From Thioclava marina (GTDB lineage Bacteria > Pseudomonadota > Alphaproteobacteria > Rhodobacterales > Rhodobacteraceae): a DNA stretch of 64,000 bases. Where the stretch lies: the NCBI RefSeq assembly GCF_002020135.1, contig NZ_MPZS01000003.1, forward strand, positions 1 to 64,000, given 5' to 3'. The stretch's first letter is position 1; each line of letters opens with the position of its first letter. Positions 1 through 8,272 of this stretch are shown here, one piece after another. The position numbers were made by a program, and so were the translations under genes. The notes under the pieces are model-generated. The model was not told the DNA's origin. It searched no databases and saw only the letters and a program-made list of their open reading frames with translations.

Positions 1-30
1 CAACCAAATCTTATGAAATACAGTTCGATG

Positions 31-51
31 GCGCCCCAAGGGGCGCTTTTT
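31..51 (+). terminator. Intrinsic terminator of a gene left of the window
   Basis: Arms GCGCCC and GGGCGC around a CAAG loop are followed at once by five T. No gene for this terminator lies inside the window, so it ends a transcript that enters from the left. Confidence 0.85.
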
Positions 52-563
52 GCATTCGGATTCCTCCGCTGGAAGCAAAGACAGTGCAAACGCCGAAACG
101 TGTAAGCCGCCAACAGGTCAAGGCTCCTATCGTCATACGGCGCGGGTCTTGAACTGCACACGATCTGCTCGGATCGATCTACGGAACGTTTGGAAACTAT
201 TTCGAAAATGTCTCGCAGCATCGCTGAGAAACTCGGTTTCTTTTTCTCCAGGCACCTTGTCCCAGATTCGTAACGGCGCCGAATGCATGGCGAGGAGGCG
301 CGACCCTCCGATGACTGCCTCGCAACTGGCTACTGTGCGTTAACCGCCGCCATGTCGCGCTCAGGTCTCTCGTCGCTGTTGTTGCCCTCCTCTGTCATGG
401 CGCATTGTCTTCGCGGCGCGGCAGGGCACGATGATCCATCTTTCCCCCATAAGCGTTTATTCGCTTGGCCTTCGCGACGTGGTGCGCCGCAGTGTCGCTC
501 CCGACCGAACGGTCACAAAGCTGAATCCAATCCTTGGTACTCCGCGCCAAAACGGAGTGGTCG
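52..563. other. Gene-free stretch before the pyruvate-kinase-like gene
   Basis: About 500 bases with no convincing gene. Two short overlapping open frames (50-343 and 283-567) have neither a ribosome binding site nor protein-like composition. The region should hold the promoter of the gene at 564, but I see no clear -35/-10 pair. Confidence 0.5.
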
Positions 564-2039
564 ATGATGACTGATGATTTGATCGAACTACGGCGCGAAG
601 TCGGTGCGTTGCGTGAAACGATTTCGCGCGCTGCGGTAGTGCGGCTCGAGGCGTGGCGGGATTGGATGGACTGCGAGGATTTTGCAGCCAGCGCGGAAAA
701 TTTCGCGCATTACCTTGCCCTGCGCCGCCACGACATTCGCCCTTTACAGCGAAAACTTATGCGATTTGGTCTGTCCTCTTTGGGAAGGGTCGAGAGCAAG
801 GTACTTCCCGAACTGGATCAGGTGATCGCGATCCTCGATGCGTTGATTGACGGAGCACAATTCGCCCCCGCTTCGGAAGCCGCTTTCTTCGCCGGTCAGA
901 ACCGGATTTCCGAACGCGCCAGACGGATCTTCGGACCGCTTACCGACCATGGCCCCGTGGGACTGCTGGTTACGATGCCAAGTATCTCCGCGCAGGATCC
1001 TGGCTTCTGCGAGAAGCTTGCAGCGGCGGGAGTCGAAGCGGTCCGGATCAACTGCGCGCATGACGACCCCGAGATTTGGCGTCGCATGATCGCTCATGTC
1101 GACGCCGCCGCCGGGACCGTTGGTCGGAGGATGAAAATTCTGATGGATCTGGCCGGTCCGAAGATCCGCACGGGAGCGCTTCGCGACGAGAAGGGGCAGA
1201 AACGCGTGCGTCTCGGTGATAGCTTCGCGCTTTGCTTTCCGGGCAGGCTCGGGATGGTCCCCTCGGGCCAACCGGCGATCGAATGCAGCTTGGCCGAACC
1301 CATCGAAGCCCTCGCGCTTGGGCATCGTGTGTTTGTCGATGACGGCAAGCTCTCGACGCGGGTGATCGCGCGCGAAGATTGGGGCGTGAAATTGCATGCC
1401 GAGATCGCCCCTTTGGAAAAGGGCTACAAGCTCAAGCCGGAAAAGGGGCTGAACTTCCCCGATTGCGCTTTGAATATCCCGGCGCTCACCGAGGCCGATC
1501 AAGAGGCCTTGCGCTTCGCGGCGGAGCATGCCGACGGGATCGAGTTCTCCTTCGTGCAGGAATTGCAAGACGTTGAGCTTCTACAATCGCTTCTGGCCGA
1601 GATCCGCCCCGATGACTGGCACGAACTCAGCCTCGTCCTGAAGATCGAGACCGAGCGCGCGGTACGCAATCTGCCGGATATGCTCGTGCGCGCGGCTGGG
1701 CGCCAGCCAACGGCCGTGATGATCGCGCGCGGCGATCTGGCGGTTGAGATCGGCTTCGCCCGTCTCGCCGAGATCCAGGAGGAAATCCTGTGGCTTTGCG
1801 AGGCCGCTCAGGTGCCGGTTATCTGGGCCACGCAGGTTCTTGAGAGCTTCCTCAAGACGGGCCTGCCCACCCGCGGCGAGATGACCGACGCGGCGATGGG
1901 TGCACGGGCGGAATGCGTGATGCTCAACAAGGGCCCCTATCTCTTCGAAGCGATCGGGGAGCTTGATCATCTCTTCGGGCGCATGGCCACACATATGAAC
2001 AAGAAAACACCCCAGCTGCGCGCGTTGAAGAGCTGGTAA
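564..2039 (+). CDS. Pyruvate-kinase-like protein, atypical
   Basis: About 491 residues related to the pyruvate kinase barrel. An N-terminal helical region of about 120 residues, not found in ordinary pyruvate kinases, precedes RINCAHDD (about 160), MDLAGPKIRTG (about 194), KIETE, MIARGDLAVEIG (about 386), and the WATQVLES and PTRGEMTDAA motifs. The usual MLSGETA segment is replaced by MLNKGPY, and the allosteric C-terminal domain is missing. The start at 564 is preceded by GGAG; a TTG at 534 in the same frame is less likely. The gene stands alone and meets the convergent isomerase gene with 6 bases between stops. It may be a pyruvate kinase or a relative with another substrate; a normal glycolytic role is not certain. 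Confidence 0.8.
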   Translation: MMTDDLIELRREVGALRETISRAAVVRLEAWRDWMDCEDFAASAENFAHYLALRRHDIRPLQRKLMRFGLSSLGRVESKVLPELDQVIAILDALIDGAQFAPASEAAFFAGQNRISERARRIFGPLTDHGPVGLLVTMPSISAQDPGFCEKLAAAGVEAVRINCAHDDPEIWRRMIAHVDAAAGTVGRRMKILMDLAGPKIRTGALRDEKGQKRVRLGDSFALCFPGRLGMVPSGQPAIECSLAEPIEALALGHRVFVDDGKLSTRVIAREDWGVKLHAEIAPLEKGYKLKPEKGLNFPDCALNIPALTEADQEALRFAAEHADGIEFSFVQELQDVELLQSLLAEIRPDDWHELSLVLKIETERAVRNLPDMLVRAAGRQPTAVMIARGDLAVEIGFARLAEIQEEILWLCEAAQVPVIWATQVLESFLKTGLPTRGEMTDAAMGARAECVMLNKGPYLFEAIGELDHLFGRMATHMNKKTPQLRALKSW

Positions 2040-2045
2040 GGGGCA

Positions 2046-2864
2046 TCAGCGCGCGAGTCCCTGCGCCTCGAGCGCCTTCACCGTCGCGGGCAGCCGCTCG
2101 AGACGGTCGCGCACTTCGAGGATCAGGCGCGGACTCGCCTCGCTCCGTTCTAGGGCGGCAAAGACCGCAGGCCAGGGAATCGTACCTTCGCCCGGATGCC
2201 AGTGGCGATCCGCATAGCCGTCGGCATCTTGCAGATGGACATGGCCAAGCCAGGCTCCGGCCTGTGCGACATAGTCCACCACAGGCGGGGCGCCGTAGCG
2301 GCCATGGGCCAGTTCCGCGTGGCCGGTATCGAGCGAGACGCGCAGCTGCGGATGGTCGATCGCCTGCACCACGCGCACGCGCGCCGACGGGTCGGTGTCG
2401 TCGATATTCTCCAGCATCACGGTGCAGCCGAACTCTCCCGCCCGAACCAGCACCGGGGCGAGGCAATCGGCCATCGCGTTCAGCATCTGATCGGCGACGG
2501 CAGGGTAATTGTCGCGATTGAGCACATGCCAGTAGGTGAAGGGTGAGTGCACGACCATGTGGCTGCCGCCCAGAGCCTTGGCAATCTCGAGCCCCTTGAG
2601 CAGGCGGCGCTGGATCACGGCGCGGATTTCCCTGTCGGGGTTCGACAGGTCGAGCCCGAAGAACGGTCCATGAATGCCGCGCAGCCCGCGGTGACCGTCG
2701 AGCGCGCGCTTGTAGCTTGCGATGAGTTCGCTCGGGTCGCCGGCGAAGATTTCGGGCATCACGAAATCCTGGATTTCGATGGCGCGGGCGGGCTCGAAGA
2801 TCCAGTCGCGCAGGGTGTCGAGATCGCGGCGCCGGATGGCAGCGCCCAGAAGCGGAAGGGTCAT
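2046..2864 (-). CDS. Sugar phosphate isomerase/epimerase-like TIM-barrel protein
   Basis: 272 residues of the xylose isomerase-like / AP endonuclease 2 barrel family. Expected metal ligands are visible in order: a His in VVHSPF, Glu in MLENI, SLDTGHAELAHG, GHVHLQDADG, HPGEGTI and a late Glu in ILEVR. It is the last gene of the minus-strand importer operon, 10 bases after the permease stop, so it probably converts the imported sugar, sugar phosphate or polyol. The precise substrate cannot be read from the sequence. Confidence 0.8.
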   Translation of the reverse strand: MTLPLLGAAIRRRDLDTLRDWIFEPARAIEIQDFVMPEIFAGDPSELIASYKRALDGHRGLRGIHGPFFGLDLSNPDREIRAVIQRRLLKGLEIAKALGGSHMVVHSPFTYWHVLNRDNYPAVADQMLNAMADCLAPVLVRAGEFGCTVMLENIDDTDPSARVRVVQAIDHPQLRVSLDTGHAELAHGRYGAPPVVDYVAQAGAWLGHVHLQDADGYADRHWHPGEGTIPWPAVFAALERSEASPRLILEVRDRLERLPATVKALEAQGLAR

Positions 2865-2874
2865 CGGGAAGTCC

Positions 2875-3684
2875 TCATTTGATGCCGGCGCGCATGAAGC
2901 TTTGCACGAACTGGCGCTGGAACAGCAGGAAGGCGAGCAGGAGCGGCGCCGAGGTCATCAGCGTGGCTGCGTTGATCACCGCCCATTCGGTGCCGCTATC
3001 GGTGGTGGCAAAGACCGACAGGCCGACGGTGACGGGGCGGGTCTCGACCGAATTGGTGACGATCAAGGGCCAGAGGAAATTGTTCCAGTGATAGCTGACC
3101 GAGACGAGCCCATAGGCGAGATAGGTAGGTTTGGCGAGCGGCACATAGACCCGCCAGAGGATCGCGAGCGGACCCGAGCCTTCGATCCGGGCAGCATCGT
3201 CGAGCTCGCGCGGGACCGTCATGAAGGCCTGCCGGATCAGGAACACGCCAAAGCCCGAGGCGATATAGGGCAGGGCGATCGCCTGCAGCGTATCGACGGC
3301 ATTCATCGCGTGGATGATCTTGTAATTCTCGACGATCAGGATGTCGGGCATCACCAGCAATTGCAGCAGGACAAGACTGAACAGCAGGTCGCGCCCCGGA
3401 AAGGAGAACCGCGCAAAGCCATAGGCTGCGAGCGAGCACAGCACGAACTGTGCCGCCGTGATCCCGGTCACCAATATGAAGGTGTTGAGGAAGTAGCGCG
3501 CGAAGGGGGCCGCGTTCCACGCCTTGACGAAATTCTCCAGCGTGAGCGGCGCGGTCAGCGTGAAATGCGCCTCATAGGCCGAGGGGTGAAACGCCGTCCA
3601 GACCGCGTAAAGCAGCGGCGCGATCCAGAGCGCGGCCAGCAACGCCGCGCCGCCATTCCACAGATATCGGTCGAACGCGCTCAT
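2875..3684 (-). CDS. ABC importer permease, UgpE/MalG type
   Basis: 269 residues with about six membrane segments. The inner-membrane coupling loop AARIEGSGPLAILWRVYVPL is the EAA motif that docks on the ATPase. The start MSAFDRYLW at 3684 overlaps the stop of the partner permease as ATGA, so the two are translationally coupled. It forms the channel with the 3681-4556 product. Homologues occur in glycerol-phosphate and carbohydrate importers; the substrate is inferred only from family and context. Confidence 0.85.
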   Translation of the reverse strand: MSAFDRYLWNGGAALLAALWIAPLLYAVWTAFHPSAYEAHFTLTAPLTLENFVKAWNAAPFARYFLNTFILVTGITAAQFVLCSLAAYGFARFSFPGRDLLFSLVLLQLLVMPDILIVENYKIIHAMNAVDTLQAIALPYIASGFGVFLIRQAFMTVPRELDDAARIEGSGPLAILWRVYVPLAKPTYLAYGLVSVSYHWNNFLWPLIVTNSVETRPVTVGLSVFATTDSGTEWAVINAATLMTSAPLLLAFLLFQRQFVQSFMRAGIK

Positions 3685-4556
3685 TTGTAATGCACCTTGC
3701 GGTCGAAGAGGAAGAATTGCCCGATCGCCAGCAGGCACATCAGCGCCAGCAGAACCACGCTCAGCGTCGCGCCATAGGCGGTGTCCCAGAACCGGAACGA
3801 GGTCTCGTAGATGTAGTAGAGCAGCAAGGACGACGCGTTGTCCGGTCCGCCGCCGGTGAGGATGAAGATGTGATCGACCAGCCGGAAGGCGTTGATCACC
3901 GCGTTGATCGAGACGAACAGCGTGGTCGGCATCAGAAGCGGCAGGGTGATGCGGCGAAAGATCGTCCACGCGCCCGCGCCCTCGATCTTCGCGGCCTCGG
4001 CCAGTTGCGGCGGGATCGCCTGCAGCGCTGCGAGGTAGAAGATCATGAAGAACCCGGCCTCTTTCCAGATCGCAACCACCATGATCGCGGGCAGGGCGGT
4101 TCCGGCATTGCCGAGGAAATTGCTCTGCCCGGCCCCGAATAGCCCCAGCACCTGGTCGATCAGCCCGAAGCCCGGCGTGTAGAAGAAAAGCCAGATATTC
4201 GCGACGGCGATCAGCGGCAGCACGGTCGGCGTGAAATAGGCCATCCGCGCCAGCGCGCGCCCCTTGAAGGGGCGGTTGACCAGCAGCGCCATCGCAAGCG
4301 CCAGCGCCATGGAGACCGGGATCGTTCCGAGCGCATAGATCGCGTTATTGCCAAGCACCTTCCAGAAGGTCGGGTCCTGGATCAGCCGCTCGTAATTCGC
4401 GAGCCCCACGAAATGCGAGGGTTTGCGCCCGCGCGGGGTGGAGAACAGCGATCCCCAGAGCGTCATCAGCGCCGGGATATGCGTGAACAGGAAGATCAGC
4501 GCCAGTGCCGGCGCGATCAGGGTCCATCCCCAGATCCAGTCGCGTTTGATCTTCAT
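3681..4556 (-). CDS. ABC importer permease, UgpA/MalF type
   Basis: 291 residues, six or so membrane segments, EAA loop AAKIEGAGAWTIFRRITLPL. The start at 4556 (MKIKRDWIW) follows an AGGAAAG ribosome binding site; an upstream in-frame start at 4604 would add 16 polar residues and lacks one. It lies 73 bases behind the binding-protein gene, with a strong stem-loop between, and overlaps the second permease by 4 bases. Confidence 0.86.
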   Translation of the reverse strand: MKIKRDWIWGWTLIAPALALIFLFTHIPALMTLWGSLFSTPRGRKPSHFVGLANYERLIQDPTFWKVLGNNAIYALGTIPVSMALALAMALLVNRPFKGRALARMAYFTPTVLPLIAVANIWLFFYTPGFGLIDQVLGLFGAGQSNFLGNAGTALPAIMVVAIWKEAGFFMIFYLAALQAIPPQLAEAAKIEGAGAWTIFRRITLPLLMPTTLFVSINAVINAFRLVDHIFILTGGGPDNASSLLLYYIYETSFRFWDTAYGATLSVVLLALMCLLAIGQFFLFDRKVHYK

Positions 4557-4580
4557 GCTCGGTCTTTCCTGATTGAGTTG

Positions 4581-4607
4581 GGGGCGGGCCCGCACGTGGC
4601 CCACCCC
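4581..4607 (-). other. Intercistronic stem-loop behind the binding-protein gene
   Basis: Ten paired bases (one G-T pair) at 4581-4590 and 4598-4607 with a 7-base loop, 22 bases past the stop of the binding-protein gene. No T run follows, so an RNA-stabilising or partial-termination element is more likely than a full terminator. Confidence 0.65.
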
Positions 4608-4629
4608 CGGGGAGTGCCCCTCTCGGGGA

Positions 4630-5913
4630 TCAGCGATAGGCGGCCAGCACCTGATCGGCCTTGGCCTGCGCTTCCTTCAGCGCCTCCTCGACCGGCTTCT
4701 GGCCGGTGATCGCGGCGGCAAGCGCATCGTTGAGGAACTGCGTCACGCGCTGGTTCTCGTGAGTGGACAGCTCCGCCTTGGCGTATTGCAGCTGATCACG
4801 CGCCACGAGGACCTGCGGGAAGCCCTTGGCATAGTCCTTCATCGTCTCGGTGTCCCAGGTGGCCGGACGCGGAGCGACATAACCGGTTGCCTTGGTCCAG
4901 ATCGCCGATTGCTCGGGTGCGGTGATCCATTCGATGAACTTAACCGCCGCTTCGAGCTGCTCATCCGAGCTGCCCTTGAAAAGGTAGAAGTTGCCGCCGC
5001 CGGTGGGCGCACCGCGCTGCGCCTTCTCGGGCAGCATCGCCACGCCGAAGGGGAAGGGCGCGTTGTCATGCATGTTGGTCAGGTTGCCGGTGGTGGTCCA
5101 GACCATCGCCGAGCGGCGCTCGAAGAAGTCCTTGGGCGTCGCACCCCAGTCAAGGATGCCGGGCTCCATCACCTTGTCCTTGGTCGACAGGTCCACGAGA
5201 TATTGCGCGGCCTCGATCACTTCGGGGCTGTCGAAATAGGTCTCGGTCCCTTCGCCATTGGTGAGCTTTCCGCCCGCTTCGATGACGAGCCCCTGGAACA
5301 GCCAGTAGGGGAAGCCCGAGGACGGGATACGCACACCCCATTGGGTCGTGTTGCCCGAAGCGTCCGTCTTGGTGAGCTTCTTGCCCATCTCGACCATCTC
5401 GTCCCAGGTCGCGGGCGGGGTTTCGGGATCGAGGCCCGCTTCCTTGAACGCGTCCTTGTTCCAGTAGAGCACCGGGGTCGAGCGCTGGAACGGGATGCCG
5501 TAGGTCTTGCCGTCGAACTGGCTGTTTTCCATGAAGGCCGGGTAGAAGCCTTCGATCCATTTTTTGCCCTCTTCGCCCTTGGCGTAATCGTCGAAGGGCA
5601 GGATCAGGTCATCGTCGAGCAGCGTGAACATGTCGGTCGACAGCGCCACCGCGATCTGGGGCGCGTTGCCGCCGCGCGCGGCGGTGATCACCTTGGTGAT
5701 CGTGTCCTGGTAGGAGCCCGCGTAGATCGGGTCGATCTTCACGTCCGGGTGGTCCTTCATATAGGTCTCGGTCAGGCCTTCGATCGTCTTCGCCGCACCG
5801 CCGCCGACGGCGACGGGGAAGTAGAATTGCAGGTCAACGGCGCTGGCGGGCAGCGCCGCAATCAGCGACAGGGCAGCGGCAGCCGCGGAGCCCTTGAGGA
5901 AATTGGCAAGCAT
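4630..5913 (-). CDS. ABC importer periplasmic binding protein, UgpB-like
   Basis: 427 residues. A signal peptide (about 1-25, ending ALPASA) precedes a type I extracellular solute-binding fold. The segment FYFPVAVGGGAAKTIEGL and the phrase PIYAGSYQDTITKVITAARGG are typical of a proteobacterial subgroup named as glycerol-3-phosphate or sugar binders. It captures substrate in the periplasm for the two permeases downstream. A DeoR-type regulator and a UgpC-like ATPase head the operon, which fits a polyol or glycerophosphate-type ligand, but the ligand is not proven. Confidence 0.85.
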   Translation of the reverse strand: MLANFLKGSAAAAALSLIAALPASAVDLQFYFPVAVGGGAAKTIEGLTETYMKDHPDVKIDPIYAGSYQDTITKVITAARGGNAPQIAVALSTDMFTLLDDDLILPFDDYAKGEEGKKWIEGFYPAFMENSQFDGKTYGIPFQRSTPVLYWNKDAFKEAGLDPETPPATWDEMVEMGKKLTKTDASGNTTQWGVRIPSSGFPYWLFQGLVIEAGGKLTNGEGTETYFDSPEVIEAAQYLVDLSTKDKVMEPGILDWGATPKDFFERRSAMVWTTTGNLTNMHDNAPFPFGVAMLPEKAQRGAPTGGGNFYLFKGSSDEQLEAAVKFIEWITAPEQSAIWTKATGYVAPRPATWDTETMKDYAKGFPQVLVARDQLQYAKAELSTHENQRVTQFLNDALAAAITGQKPVEEALKEAQAKADQVLAAYR

Positions 5914-6002
5914 TGTCAGTCGTCCTTCCTGTTATGTGGCGCAGCCGCGCCGGGGCTGTTGAACGGCGCCTGCGCGCCGGGTGTTTGAGCCGGGTCGTCC
6001 GG

Positions 6003-7061
6003 TCAGGGGAACGGCGCGAAGCCGGAGGGCGGGGTGACCCGCCGTCCTGTCCTCGCGTCGAAAAAGTGAAGATCGCCGGGCGCGAGGCCGAGCCGCAGCC
6101 CCGCACCGGGGCCGGGCAAGGCGCGTCCCGGCACCCGCATCAGCGCCTCCGAGCCGCCAATCCGGCCCGAGACCAGCGCATCGGCGCCCAGATATTCGCC
6201 GCCGGTCACCACCATCTCGAACGGGCCTTCGCGGTTCTCGAACAGCGCCTCGGGACGGATGCCGAATTGCAGCGCGCGACCTGTCGCGGCCTCGGCCCGC
6301 GCGCCGATCTCTCCCAACGCGGTTGCGGGCAGGATCTGCATTGGCGGCGTGCCGATGAAGCGCGCGGCAAAGGTGGTTTCGGGGCGCTCGTAGAGCGTTT
6401 TCGGATCGGCCACCTGCTCGACCCGGCCCGCATTCATCAGCACGACCTGATCGGCCATGGTGATCGCCTCGACCTGATCGTGGGTCACGTAAAGCATCGT
6501 GAAGCCAAGGCTTTGCTGCAGCGCGCGCAGTTCCACCCGCATTGCGTGGCGCAGCTTGGCATCGAGGTTCGAGAGCGGCTCGTCCATCAGGCAGACCGGA
6601 CGTTCCGAGATCACCGCGCGGCCCAGAGCCACGCGCTGCTGCTGCCCGCCCGAGAGCTGGCCGGGCTTGCGTGAAAGGTAATCGCTCAGCCCCAGAAGCG
6701 CGGCAACCTTGGTCAGACGCTCTGCGCGCTCCGCCTTTGGAACGCGGCGGGTGCGCAGCCCGAAGGTGATGTTCTCGGCCACCGAGAGATGCGGGAAGAG
6801 CGCGTAGGATTGGAACACCATCGACAGGTTGCGCTTGTCGGCGGGGCGCTGCGTCACGTCCTGCCCGGCGATCATCACCTGACCGCCGCTGGCCTCTTCC
6901 AGCCCCGAGACGATGCGCAAGAGCGTGGACTTGCCGCAGCCCGAGGGCCCCAGCAACGCGGTGAAGCTGCCGGCGGGCACCTCGATGTCGATCCCGTCGA
7001 GCGCCTGAGTTTCGCCCCAGCTCTTCGAGATGCCTTGCAGGCTGATCGCGCCGCCGCTCAT
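6003..7061 (-). CDS. ABC importer ATPase, UgpC/MalK type
   Basis: 352 residues. Walker [11 protein letters not shown]-loop in [11 protein letters not shown], signature [14 protein letters not shown], Walker [13 protein letters not shown] and switch His in YVTHDQ are intact. A C-terminal regulatory TOBE-type region starts near residue 240. The start at 7061 overlaps the stop of the regulator gene as ATGA. It energises the importer encoded just downstream. Confidence 0.9.
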   Translation of the reverse strand: MSGGAISLQGISKSWGETQALDGIDIEVPAGSFTALLGPSGCGKSTLLRIVSGLEEASGGQVMIAGQDVTQRPADKRNLSMVFQSYALFPHLSVAENITFGLRTRRVPKAERAERLTKVAALLGLSDYLSRKPGQLSGGQQQRVALGRAVISERPVCLMDEPLSNLDAKLRHAMRVELRALQQSLGFTMLYVTHDQVEAITMADQVVLMNAGRVEQVADPKTLYERPETTFAARFIGTPPMQILPATALGEIGARAEAATGRALQFGIRPEALFENREGPFEMVVTGGEYLGADALVSGRIGGSEALMRVPGRALPGPGAGLRLGLAPGDLHFFDARTGRRVTPPSGFAPFP

Positions 7062-7831
7062 GCCTGCTCCTCCGCGATGACCAACTGCGCACCGCGCGAG
7101 ATCAGCGCCGTCGCGTGATGCGCGGGGATCGCCCGGTCGCAGATCACCACGTCGAGATCGCGCAGATGGCCGCCGCGCACATGGGCGGAGCGGCCGAATT
7201 TCGTGTGATCGAGCAGCAGCACCGAGCGGCGGCAATTGCGCAGGATCGCCATCCGGGCGGCGACCTCTTCTTCGGTGAAATCGAGAAGGCTGCCATCCTC
7301 GGAGACGCCGCCCACGCCGAAGACGCCGAAATCCACCTGATAACGCGCGAAGAAAGCCTCGACCTGCGGGCCGAGCACATCGCGATCGCCCGGGCGCACG
7401 GCGCCACCGGGGATGCGCACACTCCAATCCGCGCGATCCGAGGCGATCAGCGCGATGTTGAGATTGTTCGTCACCACCATCAGATCCGAGCGCGCGCTCA
7501 GCGACTGGATCGCGATCTCGGGCGTGGTGCCGATCGAGACCGCGAGCGAGGCACCCGAAGGGATCAGCTCGGCGAAGACGCCGCCGATCGCGCGCTTGGC
7601 GCTTTCGTTCATCATCCGCCGCGAGGTGTAGAGAAGGTTCTCCGAGCCCGGCAGTTCGACGCCGCCGTGAACGCGCCGCAGAACGCCGGTCGCGCAAAGC
7701 TCGTTCACGTCGCGCCGGATCGTCTGGGGGGAGACGTCATGAATTTGCGACAGCTCCTCGATGCCGACCTGCCCGCGCGCACGGACCTGGTCGAGAATCA
7801 TTTTCTGTCGATCGGAGAGCGAGTTTTCCAT
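7058..7831 (-). CDS. DeoR/GlpR-family transcriptional regulator
   Basis: 257 residues. An N-terminal winged helix (1-60, IEELSQIHDVSPQTIRRDVNEL) is followed by the sugar-phosphate-sensing DeoRC domain with SIGTTPEIAI and VGGVSEDGSLLDFTEEE. It is the first gene of the importer operon and probably represses it until a phosphorylated sugar or glycerol 3-phosphate binds. A pair of 14-base direct repeats upstream (7875-7910) is the likely operator. GlpR is the closest named relative by type, but the effector is not shown. Confidence 0.88.
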   Translation of the reverse strand: MENSLSDRQKMILDQVRARGQVGIEELSQIHDVSPQTIRRDVNELCATGVLRRVHGGVELPGSENLLYTSRRMMNESAKRAIGGVFAELIPSGASLAVSIGTTPEIAIQSLSARSDLMVVTNNLNIALIASDRADWSVRIPGGAVRPGDRDVLGPQVEAFFARYQVDFGVFGVGGVSEDGSLLDFTEEEVAARMAILRNCRRSVLLLDHTKFGRSAHVRGGHLRDLDVVICDRAIPAHHATALISRGAQLVIAEEQA

Positions 7832-7874
7832 CCGGGGTCCGCATCACGGGTTTCGTTCCGTGCTGCAGTTTGAC

Positions 7875-7910
7875 CATTCAAATGAAACCTCGGTTGCATT
7901 CGTGTGAAAC
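7875..7910 (-). promoter_or_regulatory. Candidate DeoR-type operator
   Basis: CATTCAAATGAAAC (7875-7888) and CATTCGTGTGAAAC (7897-7910) are direct repeats 22 bases apart, two helix turns, 44 bases upstream of the DeoR-type gene. The first copy contains the palindrome TTCAAATGAA. Autoregulation is inferred. Confidence 0.5.
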
Positions 7911-8025
7911 TCTGGTGACGGATCATCCGCTCAAACCGGCGCCTCCCGAGCGAAGTTGACCTTTGGTCACTTGTCGCCAAGGCGCTTCGCTCTCGGCTAA
8001 GGCAATCACGTGTTGGACATGAAGG

Positions 8026-8250
8026 ATGGGGCCGGAAGTGGTTAGCTTCATTGCGGAAACAGATGGCGATGGGAATATCGTGGCGCTTTGGCGAGCCGGG
8101 CGCGGGGTACGTTCACCACGGCCAGTTGGAACGGGGCGGGAAGAGCTCGACGAGGTTTCGGTTCTGCTCGATGACGCCAAATTGTCCGGCGCATCGCTCG
8201 ACTCCATTCGCGATTGGGTGGAGAGCCTGCGCAGCGGAACCGCCCGATGA
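8026..8250 (+). CDS. Hypothetical small protein
   Basis: 74 residues, acidic, with no family I recognise. The N-terminal phrase FIAETDGDGNIVALWRAGRG and the end LDSIRDWVESLRSG look protein-like. The ribosome binding site is poor for the ATG at 8026; a GTG at 8038 is an alternative. It lies alone between two minus-strand operons and is convergent with the importer operon at 8273. Confidence 0.4.
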   Translation: MGPEVVSFIAETDGDGNIVALWRAGRGVRSPRPVGTGREELDEVSVLLDDAKLSGASLDSIRDWVESLRSGTAR

Positions 8251-8272
8251 GATCCGGGCATCTCGGGGACAT

